From Alteromonas ponticola (GTDB taxonomy: Bacteria; Pseudomonadota; Gammaproteobacteria; Enterobacterales; Alteromonadaceae): a stretch of DNA of 64,000 nucleotides. The stretch's first letter is position 1. Each line of letters begins with the position of its first letter. The notes beneath the pieces were generated by a model that was not told where the DNA came from, made no database searches, and was given only the letters and a program-made list of their open reading frames with translations. A program made the position numbers and the translations under genes. This document shows positions 8,774 through 21,029 of this stretch, one piece after another. Location: assembly GCF_012911815.1 (NCBI RefSeq), contig NZ_JAATNW010000001.1, forward strand, positions 186,001 through 250,000. Reading direction: 5' to 3'.

Positions 8774-11152
8774 TCAATACATTAGCGGTAAAGAAAACGT
8801 TGACGACTCTGCTGTTTGCTGCAAATACCAGCGCTTCTTTATATCATCTCTAAACGTTGTTACGCGGATCCCATCTTCGGAAAGGCGCATCTGAATATAA
8901 CCGTGCTCGCTGGTGTTGAATTGGGTTGCGCCTATTTCATAGTAACGGTCCACCACCTTTTCAGCGGGAAACTGCCAGCGATTTTTAAATCCAGTGGTAT
9001 AAGCCACCAGTTGCGGGGACACCGCGTTGACGAAGATTCCGGTTGAAGATGTATTACTGCCATGATGGGGCGCTATCAGTATCTCAGCGCTAAGATCCGG
9101 TTGCTGATAAAGCAATTCGTATTCAGCAGAACTTTCTATATCACCAGGCAGCAAGACTGAATATTCAGGTCCTGACACTTTAAGAACACAGGAAAAATTG
9201 TTACCCGATGCCGCTGGCGTACGAGGCCATATTGCCGCGATCCTCAATGCGTTCCATCGCCATTGTTCACCGGCCACGCAGCCTGATGCTGGCGAAAGTA
9301 TTGAAACATCGCGGCCTTGCTCTGCGCCAAAATACTGAATAAAGTCAGCAAGGCCACCAGCATGATCATTGTCACTATGGCTGATAAAAAGCGTATCCAC
9401 TTTATTAACGTTAAGCGACCGTAGTGCAGGAATAACAACTTGCCGCATCATACTGCTACCCTCTTTGAATGCCGCACCGGTATCGATCAAAAGTGCCTCG
9501 TGGCCCTGTGAAATGGCCAGTGCGGTACCCTGGCCGACATCAAATATGTGAAGTTTCCAGCTGTTTGTGTCAGCCGGTAGAAAGGCCGTTATTAATGGTA
9601 TCAGACACAGCAGTATCAACACTCGTTTATACGCAAGAGGCGGACATAAACATAGAAAAACAATAATAAAAAGACATAGCGCCACCGGAGTAGTATTCAT
9701 CGACGTAGAAAATGCAGGGGCAAAGGACGCAATTAATGTCATAAACTCAATCATCCAGCGCATTACGTCATCGGCTAGCACGAGTAGTCCCCCCTGATCA
9801 AACTTGAACAAATTATCAACCATCAGGGCGAGTAAAAAGAACGGCATGGCAAATGAAATGAGCGGCACAAAAACCAAATTAGCTATGGGTGCAATCCAGC
9901 TGATTTGCCCAAACCACAACATTGTCATTGGCAGCATCATCATACAAAGCATAAATTGCATCAGAATTAACTGGGATATTTTGTTTTTTATTGTTCTGGT
10001 TCTCGCCTTAAACGACCATAGTAAAAACCAAATTGTGATTACCGCACCAACACTCAGATAAAATGACGCACTATATACGGACAAAGGAAACACAAACAGG
10101 CACAGGCACATCATGATCAATGCTTTATCCTGAGTACTCCAATGGACACGCTTATATTGCAATATCAGATACAGAGAGATCAGCACCCACGCCCGTACCA
10201 CGGGCAGCGCGCCGGTGGCAATTATTGCATAACTGCCGGTAAGTATAAGAAGCGGAAACAGCGACCACTTGCTTGCACTGTAATGAGGCGAAGCCCTCAG
10301 TAAAACTTTTTGCCAAAGTGCAATCAATCCAGCAAATAGGGTGTAACACCACGCAAATATGATCCCCATATGCAAACCCGAAATACTGAACAAATGGGCC
10401 GTACCTGTGGCTTGCATAATTCCCCAGTCATCACTGGACAAATCATCACGGTTGCCAATCAGGATCGCTTTTAACCATCGCGCGTTGGTTAGCGTACGAC
10501 TATCAAGGAAGGCAGACAGGTTTGCGTGAAACGAGAACGAGGGTAATAACAGCTCAGGTTGTGCATTGGCAGTGATGCTTCCGGTTGCGACCACAGCCTG
10601 ACTTAATAGCCATTGCTGTTTCAGCGCGCTCCCAGGATTAGCCAGTCCATAGGCTGGTTTGAGCTTTGCGCTTACCTTGATGTGCTGGTGGCGACGTAAT
10701 TGAATGGCAGAATGGTACCAATACAGGATTACATTCGGTGAAATAATTGCCGAGCGGTCATTAACAGATTTTACTTTCATCACTATTTTTGCAAATGACG
10801 GTCCATTGGTAACACTGAGAACGTCTCCGGTAAGGATGACATCATCTTTAAATTTGCTCACCTCTTGTTGCCAACTGGTATACCAATGCCCTACACTCGC
10901 CATCCAGGTTGTTCCTATGGCAAAACCATGTATTGCGAACAGCAGTAGAAACACCCAATCTTGATTAAATTGAAATCTTTTTAACCCATAAGATGGTACA
11001 CAAGCATATATGGAACGTTTTAGGGTAACTAAAGAAGCGCTACTTATGGCAACAATGAGCAGACAAACGCATAAGGATGGAAGCCCTGGCCAATATGTGG
11101 CAGACAAGGCTCCAGTACAAAACCCAACCAGCCAATGTGTGATTTTTTGCAC
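8774..11152 (-). CDS. comEC: DNA internalisation competence protein ComEC/Rec2
   Basis: ComEC forms the inner-membrane channel that takes single-stranded DNA into the cytoplasm during natural transformation. At 792 residues it has the full three-part build: an N-terminal membrane and OB-like region (DUF4131, to about 190), a polytopic Competence domain (about 225-500, with FSISGLHMGI and TGALPVVRAW), and a C-terminal metallo-beta-lactamase-like domain with HSDNDHAGG, LLPGDIE and APHHGSNTSS. The GTG start at 11152 is only weakly supported because its AGGAG abuts the codon. The gene looks intact. Confidence 0.93.
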   Translation of the reverse strand: MQKITHWLVGFCTGALSATYWPGLPSLCVCLLIVAISSASLVTLKRSIYACVPSYGLKRFQFNQDWVFLLLFAIHGFAIGTTWMASVGHWYTSWQQEVSKFKDDVILTGDVLSVTNGPSFAKIVMKVKSVNDRSAIISPNVILYWYHSAIQLRRHQHIKVSAKLKPAYGLANPGSALKQQWLLSQAVVATGSITANAQPELLLPSFSFHANLSAFLDSRTLTNARWLKAILIGNRDDLSSDDWGIMQATGTAHLFSISGLHMGIIFAWCYTLFAGLIALWQKVLLRASPHYSASKWSLFPLLILTGSYAIIATGALPVVRAWVLISLYLILQYKRVHWSTQDKALIMMCLCLFVFPLSVYSASFYLSVGAVITIWFLLWSFKARTRTIKNKISQLILMQFMLCMMMLPMTMLWFGQISWIAPIANLVFVPLISFAMPFFLLALMVDNLFKFDQGGLLVLADDVMRWMIEFMTLIASFAPAFSTSMNTTPVALCLFIIVFLCLCPPLAYKRVLILLCLIPLITAFLPADTNSWKLHIFDVGQGTALAISQGHEALLIDTGAAFKEGSSMMRQVVIPALRSLNVNKVDTLFISHSDNDHAGGLADFIQYFGAEQGRDVSILSPASGCVAGEQWRWNALRIAAIWPRTPAASGNNFSCVLKVSGPEYSVLLPGDIESSAEYELLYQQPDLSAEILIAPHHGSNTSSTGIFVNAVSPQLVAYTTGFKNRWQFPAEKVVDRYYEIGATQFNTSEHGYIQMRLSEDGIRVTTFRDDIKKRWYLQQTAESSTFSLPLMY

Positions 11153-11192
11153 TCCTTTGCTAATCTCCCCGATGCGTGGTTAAAAAGTCGCT

Positions 11193-13804
<2,612 letters not shown>

Positions 13805-15112
13805 CTAGCGATTAACCATTCGCAAGCGTTCAAACTCTCTAATGCGTTCTATGTATTGTTGCAATCCCTGCTTGGTCATTACACTTCTGCGGCCATCTAA
13901 GACTTGCGCCCCAAACTCGTCAGCGATTTTACGGGCAGCATTGTGCATCATGTTAAACACCTGATGTGCATCACCTTCAATGGGCAGGATCATAAACAGG
14001 GAAACCCCCTGCGTCGTAAAAGTTTCAAGGTTATCTATGTCAAACACGCCCGGTTTGAACATATTAGCCAGAGAAAACAGTACCGGCCCCTTGCCGTTGG
14101 AGTTCACATGACGATGAAAAATGTCCTGTTCACCAAATTTAAACCCTAATGTCAGTAACATGGGTAACAACGCAGCGCCAGAAATAGGAGATTCATCAGC
14201 GGCTTTCACGTTTAGTACCAGTACTTCCTGCTCAGGCAAGGTGGTTTTTCCGGTGTCAGCGCTCGCAACGGGCTTTTCCTGTGCAGATCCACTCATTTCA
14301 GCCTCGCTCTCTACCGGGTGATCAAAATCAATTCGCATCTGATCCTCACCAAATTTTGGCTCCTGGCGGCCTTTTTTGAGTGTCGGTTTACTGCGTTTAC
14401 GTGACATAAATCGTCGCGCCTGCTCGGTGAGACTTTCTCCCTCAACAGGCTGTTCATCGTGTGAATCTTGCATATGTTGGGGCGCAGGTTGGGTATCTAA
14501 ACTGAAATCATCCACCTCTGAATCTTGCGCATGACTTTCATCGTCAACCGAAGCGTGCACGGTGTCAGGTTGATTTTCAGCGGCTTTTTTCAATAGAAAA
14601 CCCGGTGGTTCAGGCATCTCGCCTTTGTCACCCTCAGCGCTATGACGCTGGCTCTGCAAATGCGGTTTCGGGTTGGTTACTACTGAGCCGTATAAGCGAG
14701 TTTCAGGCTCTGCCTTCGCCGGTTTAGAAGGCTTTTCAGCGATTTCATCTTCGTCAGGATCAGTGGTGCCACTCACGTCCCCTCCCTTGCCTTCGGGCGC
14801 GTGTGGCTGAGCCTCGTCATGCCGATGCTTCACCACACGTACCTTGCCCAAACCTAATTCATCGAAGTCTTCAACATCCGCCATTTCACGCAGCGATTCA
14901 CTTCGACGCCCCATATCTTCTTCGCGCCAGGCGTTATCTTCCTCAAGTTCATCGGTATCAACATCTTCCGCTTCCCAAGAACGGGGTTCCAGACGGGATT
15001 TTTTTTCTACCGGCTTGCTTTGCTTTCGAATCTTCCACATGCCATGCGCAAAAATGGCAATGATAAACAGCGTACCAGCGATTAATAATGACAGGCGTAA
15101 TTCATCTTGCAT
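13805..15112 (-). CDS. zipA: cell division protein ZipA
   Basis: ZipA anchors FtsZ to the inner membrane at midcell. I place the start at the ATG at 15112 rather than the farther upstream one, because the protein then begins MQDELRLSLLIAGTLFIIAI, the typical N-terminal anchor, and no longer overlaps smc. A short basic patch is followed by a charged, low-complexity linker (about 35-300, rich in E, D, P, Q) and the C-terminal FtsZ-binding domain (about 305-435, with VLNVKAADESPISGAALL). At 435 residues the linker is longer than in E. coli (328 aa). The gene is in its usual place between smc and ligA. Confidence 0.95.
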   Translation of the reverse strand: MQDELRLSLLIAGTLFIIAIFAHGMWKIRKQSKPVEKKSRLEPRSWEAEDVDTDELEEDNAWREEDMGRRSESLREMADVEDFDELGLGKVRVVKHRHDEAQPHAPEGKGGDVSGTTDPDEDEIAEKPSKPAKAEPETRLYGSVVTNPKPHLQSQRHSAEGDKGEMPEPPGFLLKKAAENQPDTVHASVDDESHAQDSEVDDFSLDTQPAPQHMQDSHDEQPVEGESLTEQARRFMSRKRSKPTLKKGRQEPKFGEDQMRIDFDHPVESEAEMSGSAQEKPVASADTGKTTLPEQEVLVLNVKAADESPISGAALLPMLLTLGFKFGEQDIFHRHVNSNGKGPVLFSLANMFKPGVFDIDNLETFTTQGVSLFMILPIEGDAHQVFNMMHNAARKIADEFGAQVLDGRRSVMTKQGLQQYIERIREFERLRMVNR

Positions 15113-15131
15113 TGACTTTAATTGCCCTTTG

Positions 15132-18100
15132 TTATGTTTCAGCGAACGACATTGCTTCCTCCACGTCCACCGCAACCATGCGCGAAACACCAGGTTCCGC
15201 CATAGTAACACCGGTAAGGTGGCTAGCCATTTCCATCGCTATCTTATTATGGGTAATGTAAATAAATTGAACCGTTTGCGACATTTCCGAAACCAGGTTA
15301 CAAAACCTGCCTACGTTCGCATCGTCAAGCGGCGCATCGACTTCATCCAATAAACAAAATGGAGCTGGATTTAATCGAAATATAGCGAATACCAATGATA
15401 AAGCGGTTAGCGCTTTTTCTCCACCGCTTAACAGATGAATTGTACTATTTTTCTTACCCGGGGGCCGCGCCATTATCGTGACACCCGTCTCTAAATAATC
15501 ATCATCGGTCAACGCTAGATAGGCAGACCCTCCTCCGAATACTTTTGGAAACAAGATTTTAAGGTCATTATTTACTTGCTCAAAGGTTTCGGCAAATCGC
15601 TGTCGGGTCTCTTTGTCAATCTTCCGGATGGCACTTCTTAACGTTTCCAGTGCACTGTTTAAATCATCAAACTGTGTATCCAGGTGCGTCTTGCGTTCAG
15701 ACTGAATTTCGTATTCATCCACCGCCGCCAGATTTACCGCCCCTAACCGGCTGATTGCGGCTTGAGTTTTTTCCAACTCACTTTGCCAGCGTGATTCATC
15801 TGCCTGCTCGTCTAATTGTTCAAGCACGGCTTTCAGATTTTGCCTTGTTTCCTGCAGTTGTTCGATTACGGCAGTTGCGCGAACCCGGTAGCCTTCAATT
15901 TCAAGCTTAATACTTTCCAACGCTGATTGTCGCTGATTAATTTGCGTTGTAATGCCGTGCTGACCTTGTTTTGCTTCCTGCAATAACTGATGCAATTCGT
16001 TCAGTTCAGTTTGGTGCTCACTGATCGACGCCTCTACCTCCTCGCGCTCAGCCAGCAAGGATTGCAGCTGTTCTTGCTGAGTCTCAAGTGGTGCGGTGAG
16101 AGTAGCATGCTCTTCCTCAAGCGATTGACGACGATTGAGCAAATTGTCTTTCTGCGACCCGTTACGCGTAACCTGTTGAGTGTATAGTTCATACTGGTTT
16201 TTTTGCTGTTGCAACGCCAACTCAACCTGGTGTCGCTGACTAATTTGCCGTTCAAGATGGAGACTGATATCTGCAATTGCGGCTTCAATCAGCTCGCGTT
16301 TATCATCATTGCTTTGATTCAACTCTTCTAATTCAGCTTGTTTCAGCGAAGCCTCTTCCAGCTTGATTGCCACTTCTTCCTGCTGCAGTTTTTCTTCTTC
16401 AAGACGCACTTGTTGTCGACTTAACTCTTCGCGTAACTTCTGCTGTCGGCGTGCGCTGTCTTCCCACTGCATTTTCGCGAATTTCATCTCGTTGTGCAAA
16501 GACTGAAGAAGCGTAGAGTGTTCATTCAAGGCACGCTGGCTGTTTTCCAACATATCATTTTTAATGGTCAATTGTTGTTGGAGCGCGGCTAAGCTGCTTT
16601 TATGCGTGCTAATCTGGCGGCTTAATTCCTCTGCTTGCGCATTAAGTTCCCGCAATCGCTTGGTCTGATCAAAAGCACCTTCACCTTTTATTCTGTGCTG
16701 ATTAATTACCCATGCGTGTGAGAGCCACTCACCACTTAGGGTAATAACCGATTGGTGTGGCATTAATGTGCGTAGTTTTTGCTGTGCTTGTGCCAGTGAA
16801 TCCGCAATAAATATGTGATTAAAAAAGGTAAAAACTGGACCCGCGGTCACTTTATCCGCCAGACTGCCCGACTCAATTTTTTCAGCAATAGCATCGGCAG
16901 CTACGACACGCTGCCCTAATGGCAATCCAGCGGCTTGGCTGGACAATGTGTCCGTTGTCAGTAAATCATGCACCATGGGTTGTGCTAAGCCTTCCAACAC
17001 AACCTCAAAACACTTTTCAAAGCCCGTAGCCACCTCAATTTGCTGCCAGACGGGGCTCAACTGTTCAGTTGTGCCCTGTGCTGCAGCTCGTTCCGATTGC
17101 ATTGCTTCAATCGCCGCAATGGCGGCATTCACCGATTGATGTTTATCGGTAACGGCGGTTAATAGCTGTTGTAGTTGGTCTAATTCAGCACCTGCGGTTT
17201 CCTTCAGTGACTGGTTCGCACTGACGTCTTCCTGTAACGCTGACAACCGGGTCTCTTCTTTTTGTCGCTTAGCTTCGAGCTGCTTAAGCTCAGCGTGCAG
17301 CTCATCGCCACCCAGTTCACGCAATTCTTCATTCAATTCGGCAATACGTTGCGACGTACGAAGCTGCATGTCCATCAATGACTGCAGTTGGCTATGACAA
17401 GTCTGTACCTGATTTTTTAGTTGATGATATTGCGCTTCGTGATTTCTGGTGCGCTGATTAAACGCTCTTAAATCAGCTTCCTTTGTCGCCTTTTGCTCCT
17501 GGGCCTGCTCGGCCGCCAACGACAGCATTTCATTTTCAGGCTCAAGCTGTAAGATGCGTTCAGAAGCAATTTCCTGAGCTTGTGAAGCTTGCATGAGCGC
17601 ACTATTCAGATCATCAAGTTGATGAACTAGTTCGGCAAGTTCAGTTTTAATTTGTGTTTTACGTTGCTGGCTATGTAAATTGCTTTGCTCTATGCGGGTG
17701 ATGGCATTCCCCGTGCTAAATCGCTTGTGCTGCAGGTCATCCAGTTTTTGGGTCAGCTCATCGGCTTTTTGCTGATACTGCACGATACCGGCTTCGTCGC
17801 CCCGCTGACGTGCAATTAACGCATCCAGTTCGGTTTCCTGTTTTCGCTTCTGCTGATTTAAGCTTTCAATCTTTTCCGAATGTTTCAGCCAACGTATGGC
17901 GCAAAGTTCCGCTTTCAAGGTACGTTCGCTGGCTTTCAATTGTTTATAGCGATTGGCGGCAGCAGCCTGTCGCTGAAGCTTCTCTATCTGCTGGCCAAGC
18001 TCGCTGCGCACGTCTTCAAGACGCTCAAGGTTTTCAACCGTATGTCTAATTCTGTTTTCAGTTTCCCGCCGCCGTTCTTTGTAGCGCGAGACCCCAGCCG

Positions 18101-18599
18101 CTTCTTCGATAAACACCCGAAGCTCCTGCGGTTTGGATTCGATAAGACGCGAAATCATGCCTTGTTCGATGATAGCGTAGCTGCGAGGCCCAAGTCCGGT
18201 TCCTAAAAACAGATCAGTGACGTCCCGACGGCGACACTTGGTGCCGTTTAAAAAATAAGTTGAAGTTGCATCGCGGGTAACCAGTCGTTTGATAGACAGC
18301 TCATTGTAACGGGCGTACTCTCCTTCGATACGCCCACTGCTATTGTCAAAAACCAGTTCAACACTGCACTGCCCCACCGGTTTTCTGGCCGAAGAGCCGT
18401 TAAAAATTACGTCGGTCATGGCATCGCCACGCAGATTCTTCGCCGAGCTTTCACCTAACACCCAACGCACTGCATCGATCACGTTTGACTTGCCGCAGCC
18501 GTTTGGGCCGACGATTGCAGTCATATCACCTGGAAATGGAATTGAAGTGGGATCGACGAAGGATTTAAACCCGGCGAGTTTAATTTTTTTCAGACGCAC
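15132..18599 (-). CDS. smc: chromosome segregation protein SMC
   Basis: SMC is the ATPase core of the bacterial condensin, which acts with ScpA and ScpB. The 1155-residue protein has Walker A GPNGCGKSN (31-39), two long coiled coils (about 165-490 and 650-990) rich in Q, E, L and K, a hinge (about 500-640, with GLPLGQRVVAAD), the LSGGEKALTALSLVFAIF signature, and Walker B FCLLDEVDAPLDD near the end. It is an SMC and not MukB, judging by length, hinge and motifs. The start is GTG 18599 with GAGGT upstream. It lies upstream of zipA-ligA and diverges from cysZ. Confidence 0.97.
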   Translation of the reverse strand: MRLKKIKLAGFKSFVDPTSIPFPGDMTAIVGPNGCGKSNVIDAVRWVLGESSAKNLRGDAMTDVIFNGSSARKPVGQCSVELVFDNSSGRIEGEYARYNELSIKRLVTRDATSTYFLNGTKCRRRDVTDLFLGTGLGPRSYAIIEQGMISRLIESKPQELRVFIEEAAGVSRYKERRRETENRIRHTVENLERLEDVRSELGQQIEKLQRQAAAANRYKQLKASERTLKAELCAIRWLKHSEKIESLNQQKRKQETELDALIARQRGDEAGIVQYQQKADELTQKLDDLQHKRFSTGNAITRIEQSNLHSQQRKTQIKTELAELVHQLDDLNSALMQASQAQEIASERILQLEPENEMLSLAAEQAQEQKATKEADLRAFNQRTRNHEAQYHQLKNQVQTCHSQLQSLMDMQLRTSQRIAELNEELRELGGDELHAELKQLEAKRQKEETRLSALQEDVSANQSLKETAGAELDQLQQLLTAVTDKHQSVNAAIAAIEAMQSERAAAQGTTEQLSPVWQQIEVATGFEKCFEVVLEGLAQPMVHDLLTTDTLSSQAAGLPLGQRVVAADAIAEKIESGSLADKVTAGPVFTFFNHIFIADSLAQAQQKLRTLMPHQSVITLSGEWLSHAWVINQHRIKGEGAFDQTKRLRELNAQAEELSRQISTHKSSLAALQQQLTIKNDMLENSQRALNEHSTLLQSLHNEMKFAKMQWEDSARRQQKLREELSRQQVRLEEEKLQQEEVAIKLEEASLKQAELEELNQSNDDKRELIEAAIADISLHLERQISQRHQVELALQQQKNQYELYTQQVTRNGSQKDNLLNRRQSLEEEHATLTAPLETQQEQLQSLLAEREEVEASISEHQTELNELHQLLQEAKQGQHGITTQINQRQSALESIKLEIEGYRVRATAVIEQLQETRQNLKAVLEQLDEQADESRWQSELEKTQAAISRLGAVNLAAVDEYEIQSERKTHLDTQFDDLNSALETLRSAIRKIDKETRQRFAETFEQVNNDLKILFPKVFGGGSAYLALTDDDYLETGVTIMARPPGKKNSTIHLLSGGEKALTALSLVFAIFRLNPAPFCLLDEVDAPLDDANVGRFCNLVSEMSQTVQFIYITHNKIAMEMASHLTGVTMAEPGVSRMVAVDVEEAMSFAET

Positions 18600-18815
18600 T
18601 GAGACCTCACGGATTTAACCAAAGGCCACGTTAAAAAGGCGATACTGGGCATTATTGCACTACTGACAAACCGATTAGAAATCACTATGTACGCGCTGGA
18701 TTTTATCATTATTATCCCGCGACTCTACCAAAACTCATAGCCTGTAACAATTGGGATTTTTGCGTTTGCCGTAAAACCTGTACAATCTTAAGTCGATATT
18801 ATCAGGAGATGTTGA

Positions 18816-19580
18816 ATGCCAGCAAAAAGTGGGATCAGTTATTTTACTATGGGCTTTAGTCTTATTAAAACTAAAGGACTAAAACGGTTTGTTTTCATAC
18901 CCTTTAGCGTCAATCTGATTTTATTTGCGACCGCATTTTATTTTCTGTTCGGTCAAATTGAGGTAGGCATCGCCTGGTTGCTCAACAGCATTCCGGAGTG
19001 GTTGGGCTGGATCAAAGACGTACTGGTGTTTATTCTCTGGCCCATAGCAGTTATCAGCGTATTGTTGGTGTTTGCGCTGATATTCGGCACCCTGGCAAAT
19101 TGGATTGCTGCTCCCTTCAATGGCATTCTGGCGGAAAAGGTAGAGCGACATCTTACCGGGCAATCTCTGGGCGACGAAGGTATAGTCAGCCTGATCAAAG
19201 ATATTCCACGAGTGCTGGGCCGGGAATTCTCTAAATTACTTTGGTATATACCAAGAGCGATTGGCTTCTTTTTAATCTTCTTATTCGTACCTGTGATCGG
19301 CCAAGCCATCTGGTTTATGTTCAATGCCTGGATGATGTCCATACAGTATTGCGACTATGCGTATGACAATCACAAGGTGACTTTTTCTGCGATGCGCACG
19401 CATTTAGGCCAACACAAAGGTTCAGCGCTTTCGTTTGGCATGATGGTTAATGTCTTTTCATTGATCCCCATCGTTAACTTTATTGTAATGCCAGTTGCTA
19501 TTTGCGGTGCAACCGCAATGTGGGTGGAAAAATTAAAACCAGATTTGGAATCGCGGGTTAATCATCAGATTCAACGCTGA
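18816..19580 (+). CDS. cysZ: sulfate transporter CysZ
   Basis: CysZ mediates sulfate uptake for cysteine synthesis. The 254-residue membrane protein contains hydrophobic segments at about 22-45, 68-95, 145-170 and 205-232, an FxxxxL-rich start (SGISYFTMGFSLI), and APFNGILAEKVE and YWDY-like (QYCDYAYDNH) segments typical of the family. ATG 18816 has AGGAG at 18803-18807. It diverges from smc-zipA-ligA, the same neighbourhood as in many gammaproteobacteria. Its last 23 bases overlap the end of the convergent Sel1/peptidase gene. Confidence 0.93.
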   Translation: MPAKSGISYFTMGFSLIKTKGLKRFVFIPFSVNLILFATAFYFLFGQIEVGIAWLLNSIPEWLGWIKDVLVFILWPIAVISVLLVFALIFGTLANWIAAPFNGILAEKVERHLTGQSLGDEGIVSLIKDIPRVLGREFSKLLWYIPRAIGFFLIFLFVPVIGQAIWFMFNAWMMSIQYCDYAYDNHKVTFSAMRTHLGQHKGSALSFGMMVNVFSLIPIVNFIVMPVAICGATAMWVEKLKPDLESRVNHQIQR

Positions 19581-21018
19581 CATCAGTAGACGCGGCTTTA
19601 TTAAACTGTTCGTACTTACGTAACCAGATATCAGCCTGAGTCGACTGGCCATTGCGATGAAATGACTGAAAAAGGTTCATGTAGATAGGCCGCAACGCAG
19701 TAGGATCCTGCAACTGTTGTTGCCAGAGCGTTAAGTAAATTGGTGGAATCTTTCCGCTATCGTGATGTTCAAGAAACGTAACTTCATTTGACGGCTTATA
19801 CGCTTTCACCTGGGCATTTTCGCAGGTCTTCGCCAGCCATACACCGGTAAAATCCGGCTGCTGTTGCCAGCGACTCAGTGTTTCCACCGGCGAATAGGTT
19901 AGCTCACCATCAAAGATGAGATTGGGCGCTTCCTGACGATTGCAATATCGGTTTGCCATACCATTACTCAAAGGATACTCGTCGATAAAACCTGCAAAAT
20001 GGGCCAATTCATGCACAAAAACATCATAGGTGTCAGTCAGATCCAGAAACATGACCCCATTGTTGACGTTCGCTTTACCAGACTGATGCAGAATAACTGC
20101 ATGGGTCAGATCACGGGTTTTTACCACCAGTGACAACGGTCTTATATCACAGCCTAAGCGACCACTTTGTCGCCAATTGTCAGTGCATGCCAGTTTTTCT
20201 GCCTTTATTCTGATGGGTTTTTGCAGGCAAATGGGTAGCGCAGATAGACGTTTGTCATGATTAAACTGATTATAGATTGAATTGGCCCGCTCGGTTGTGG
20301 CAAGGGACGTTGCGAATAACTGAATTCGTTGGCGACATTGCCTGTCTGCCGGCCAACTAGCCGAGCCAATGGACTCAATAGTACGCTGAGGAAATTTAGC
20401 AATTAGGTCTAACCAATATTCAGCCTCCGGATGACCTTCATCAACGGCTCTCTGCAACACCTCAATACCTTGTTCCTGCTTGCCTTCGTCAATCAAAATT
20501 CGACCAAGATAGAATGCACTTTGCGTAAAGGCATTTTGCGTTTTCTCAAGCAACGGCCGGGCTTTTTTTACCTTGCCATTGAGAAGGTACCAATCAGCCA
20601 GCGCTGCCTGCGCCGGCAAATAGTTATTCGCGGAGGCTTTCAATAGCCAGTTTTCTCGGACTACTGCATCCTCAGTCGCCATGGCATAGGCCAGTTGCGC
20701 TTCGGGAACATTACCCTTTGCCGCCATGTGAATGAGCGAATGATCGCCTTCTTCTTTGGCGAGCAACCTGTGCAATGCCCATGCTGCTTCGGGGTGGCCC
20801 AGCGCGACCAGTTTATTGAGCCAGTAAGTTTGTTCGCGGTCCGCTGAAAACTCAATTAATGCCGTTTGCGCTTCGTCGTCTCCCCCTTTGGCGGCTAACC
20901 AAAGCAGGCTACCGGCATACGTTGTTTGACTCGCGTTAAAAAAGAGTTGGGAGGGCAGACGGCCGCTATCGCCAGACAATAAGAAGCACAAGGCTAACGC
21001 CAAAAAGAATCCACGCAT
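19558..21018 (-). CDS. periplasmic Sel1/TPR-repeat protein with a HExxH zinc-peptidase-like domain
   Basis: This 486-residue protein has a short signal or anchor (3-14, FFLALALCFLL) and then helical Sel1-like repeats over about 35-205: AAKGGDDEAQTAL, ALGHPEAAWAL, AAKGNVPEAQLAY, ASANNYLPAQAAL, AVDEGHPEAEYWL. A second domain (about 215-430) holds H336-E-L-A-H340 followed by FAGFIDEYP, the HExxHxxGFxDE pattern of zincin peptidases, with an acidic candidate third ligand. Four or more cysteines around residues 228-290 could form disulfides. I infer a periplasmic metalloprotease carrying a repeat-based docking arm; no substrate is known. It lies 11 bases after nlpI on the same strand. Confidence 0.7.
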   Translation of the reverse strand: MRGFFLALALCFLLSGDSGRLPSQLFFNASQTTYAGSLLWLAAKGGDDEAQTALIEFSADREQTYWLNKLVALGHPEAAWALHRLLAKEEGDHSLIHMAAKGNVPEAQLAYAMATEDAVVRENWLLKASANNYLPAQAALADWYLLNGKVKKARPLLEKTQNAFTQSAFYLGRILIDEGKQEQGIEVLQRAVDEGHPEAEYWLDLIAKFPQRTIESIGSASWPADRQCRQRIQLFATSLATTERANSIYNQFNHDKRLSALPICLQKPIRIKAEKLACTDNWRQSGRLGCDIRPLSLVVKTRDLTHAVILHQSGKANVNNGVMFLDLTDTYDVFVHELAHFAGFIDEYPLSNGMANRYCNRQEAPNLIFDGELTYSPVETLSRWQQQPDFTGVWLAKTCENAQVKAYKPSNEVTFLEHHDSGKIPPIYLTLWQQQLQDPTALRPIYMNLFQSFHRNGQSTQADIWLRKYEQFNKAASTDVSVESDD

Positions 21019-21029
21019 AAATTTTAACG

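Noticed and set aside
9804..10061. Open frames opposite comEC, smc, ftsH and other long genes
   Set aside because: They lie wholly within well-supported genes on the other strand, have unusual composition and match no family; treated as shadows.
13805..15211. 468-aa form of ZipA with start at 15211
   Set aside because: It runs 80 bases into smc and puts a basic, tryptophan-rich stretch before the membrane anchor; ATG 15112 gives a typical ZipA.
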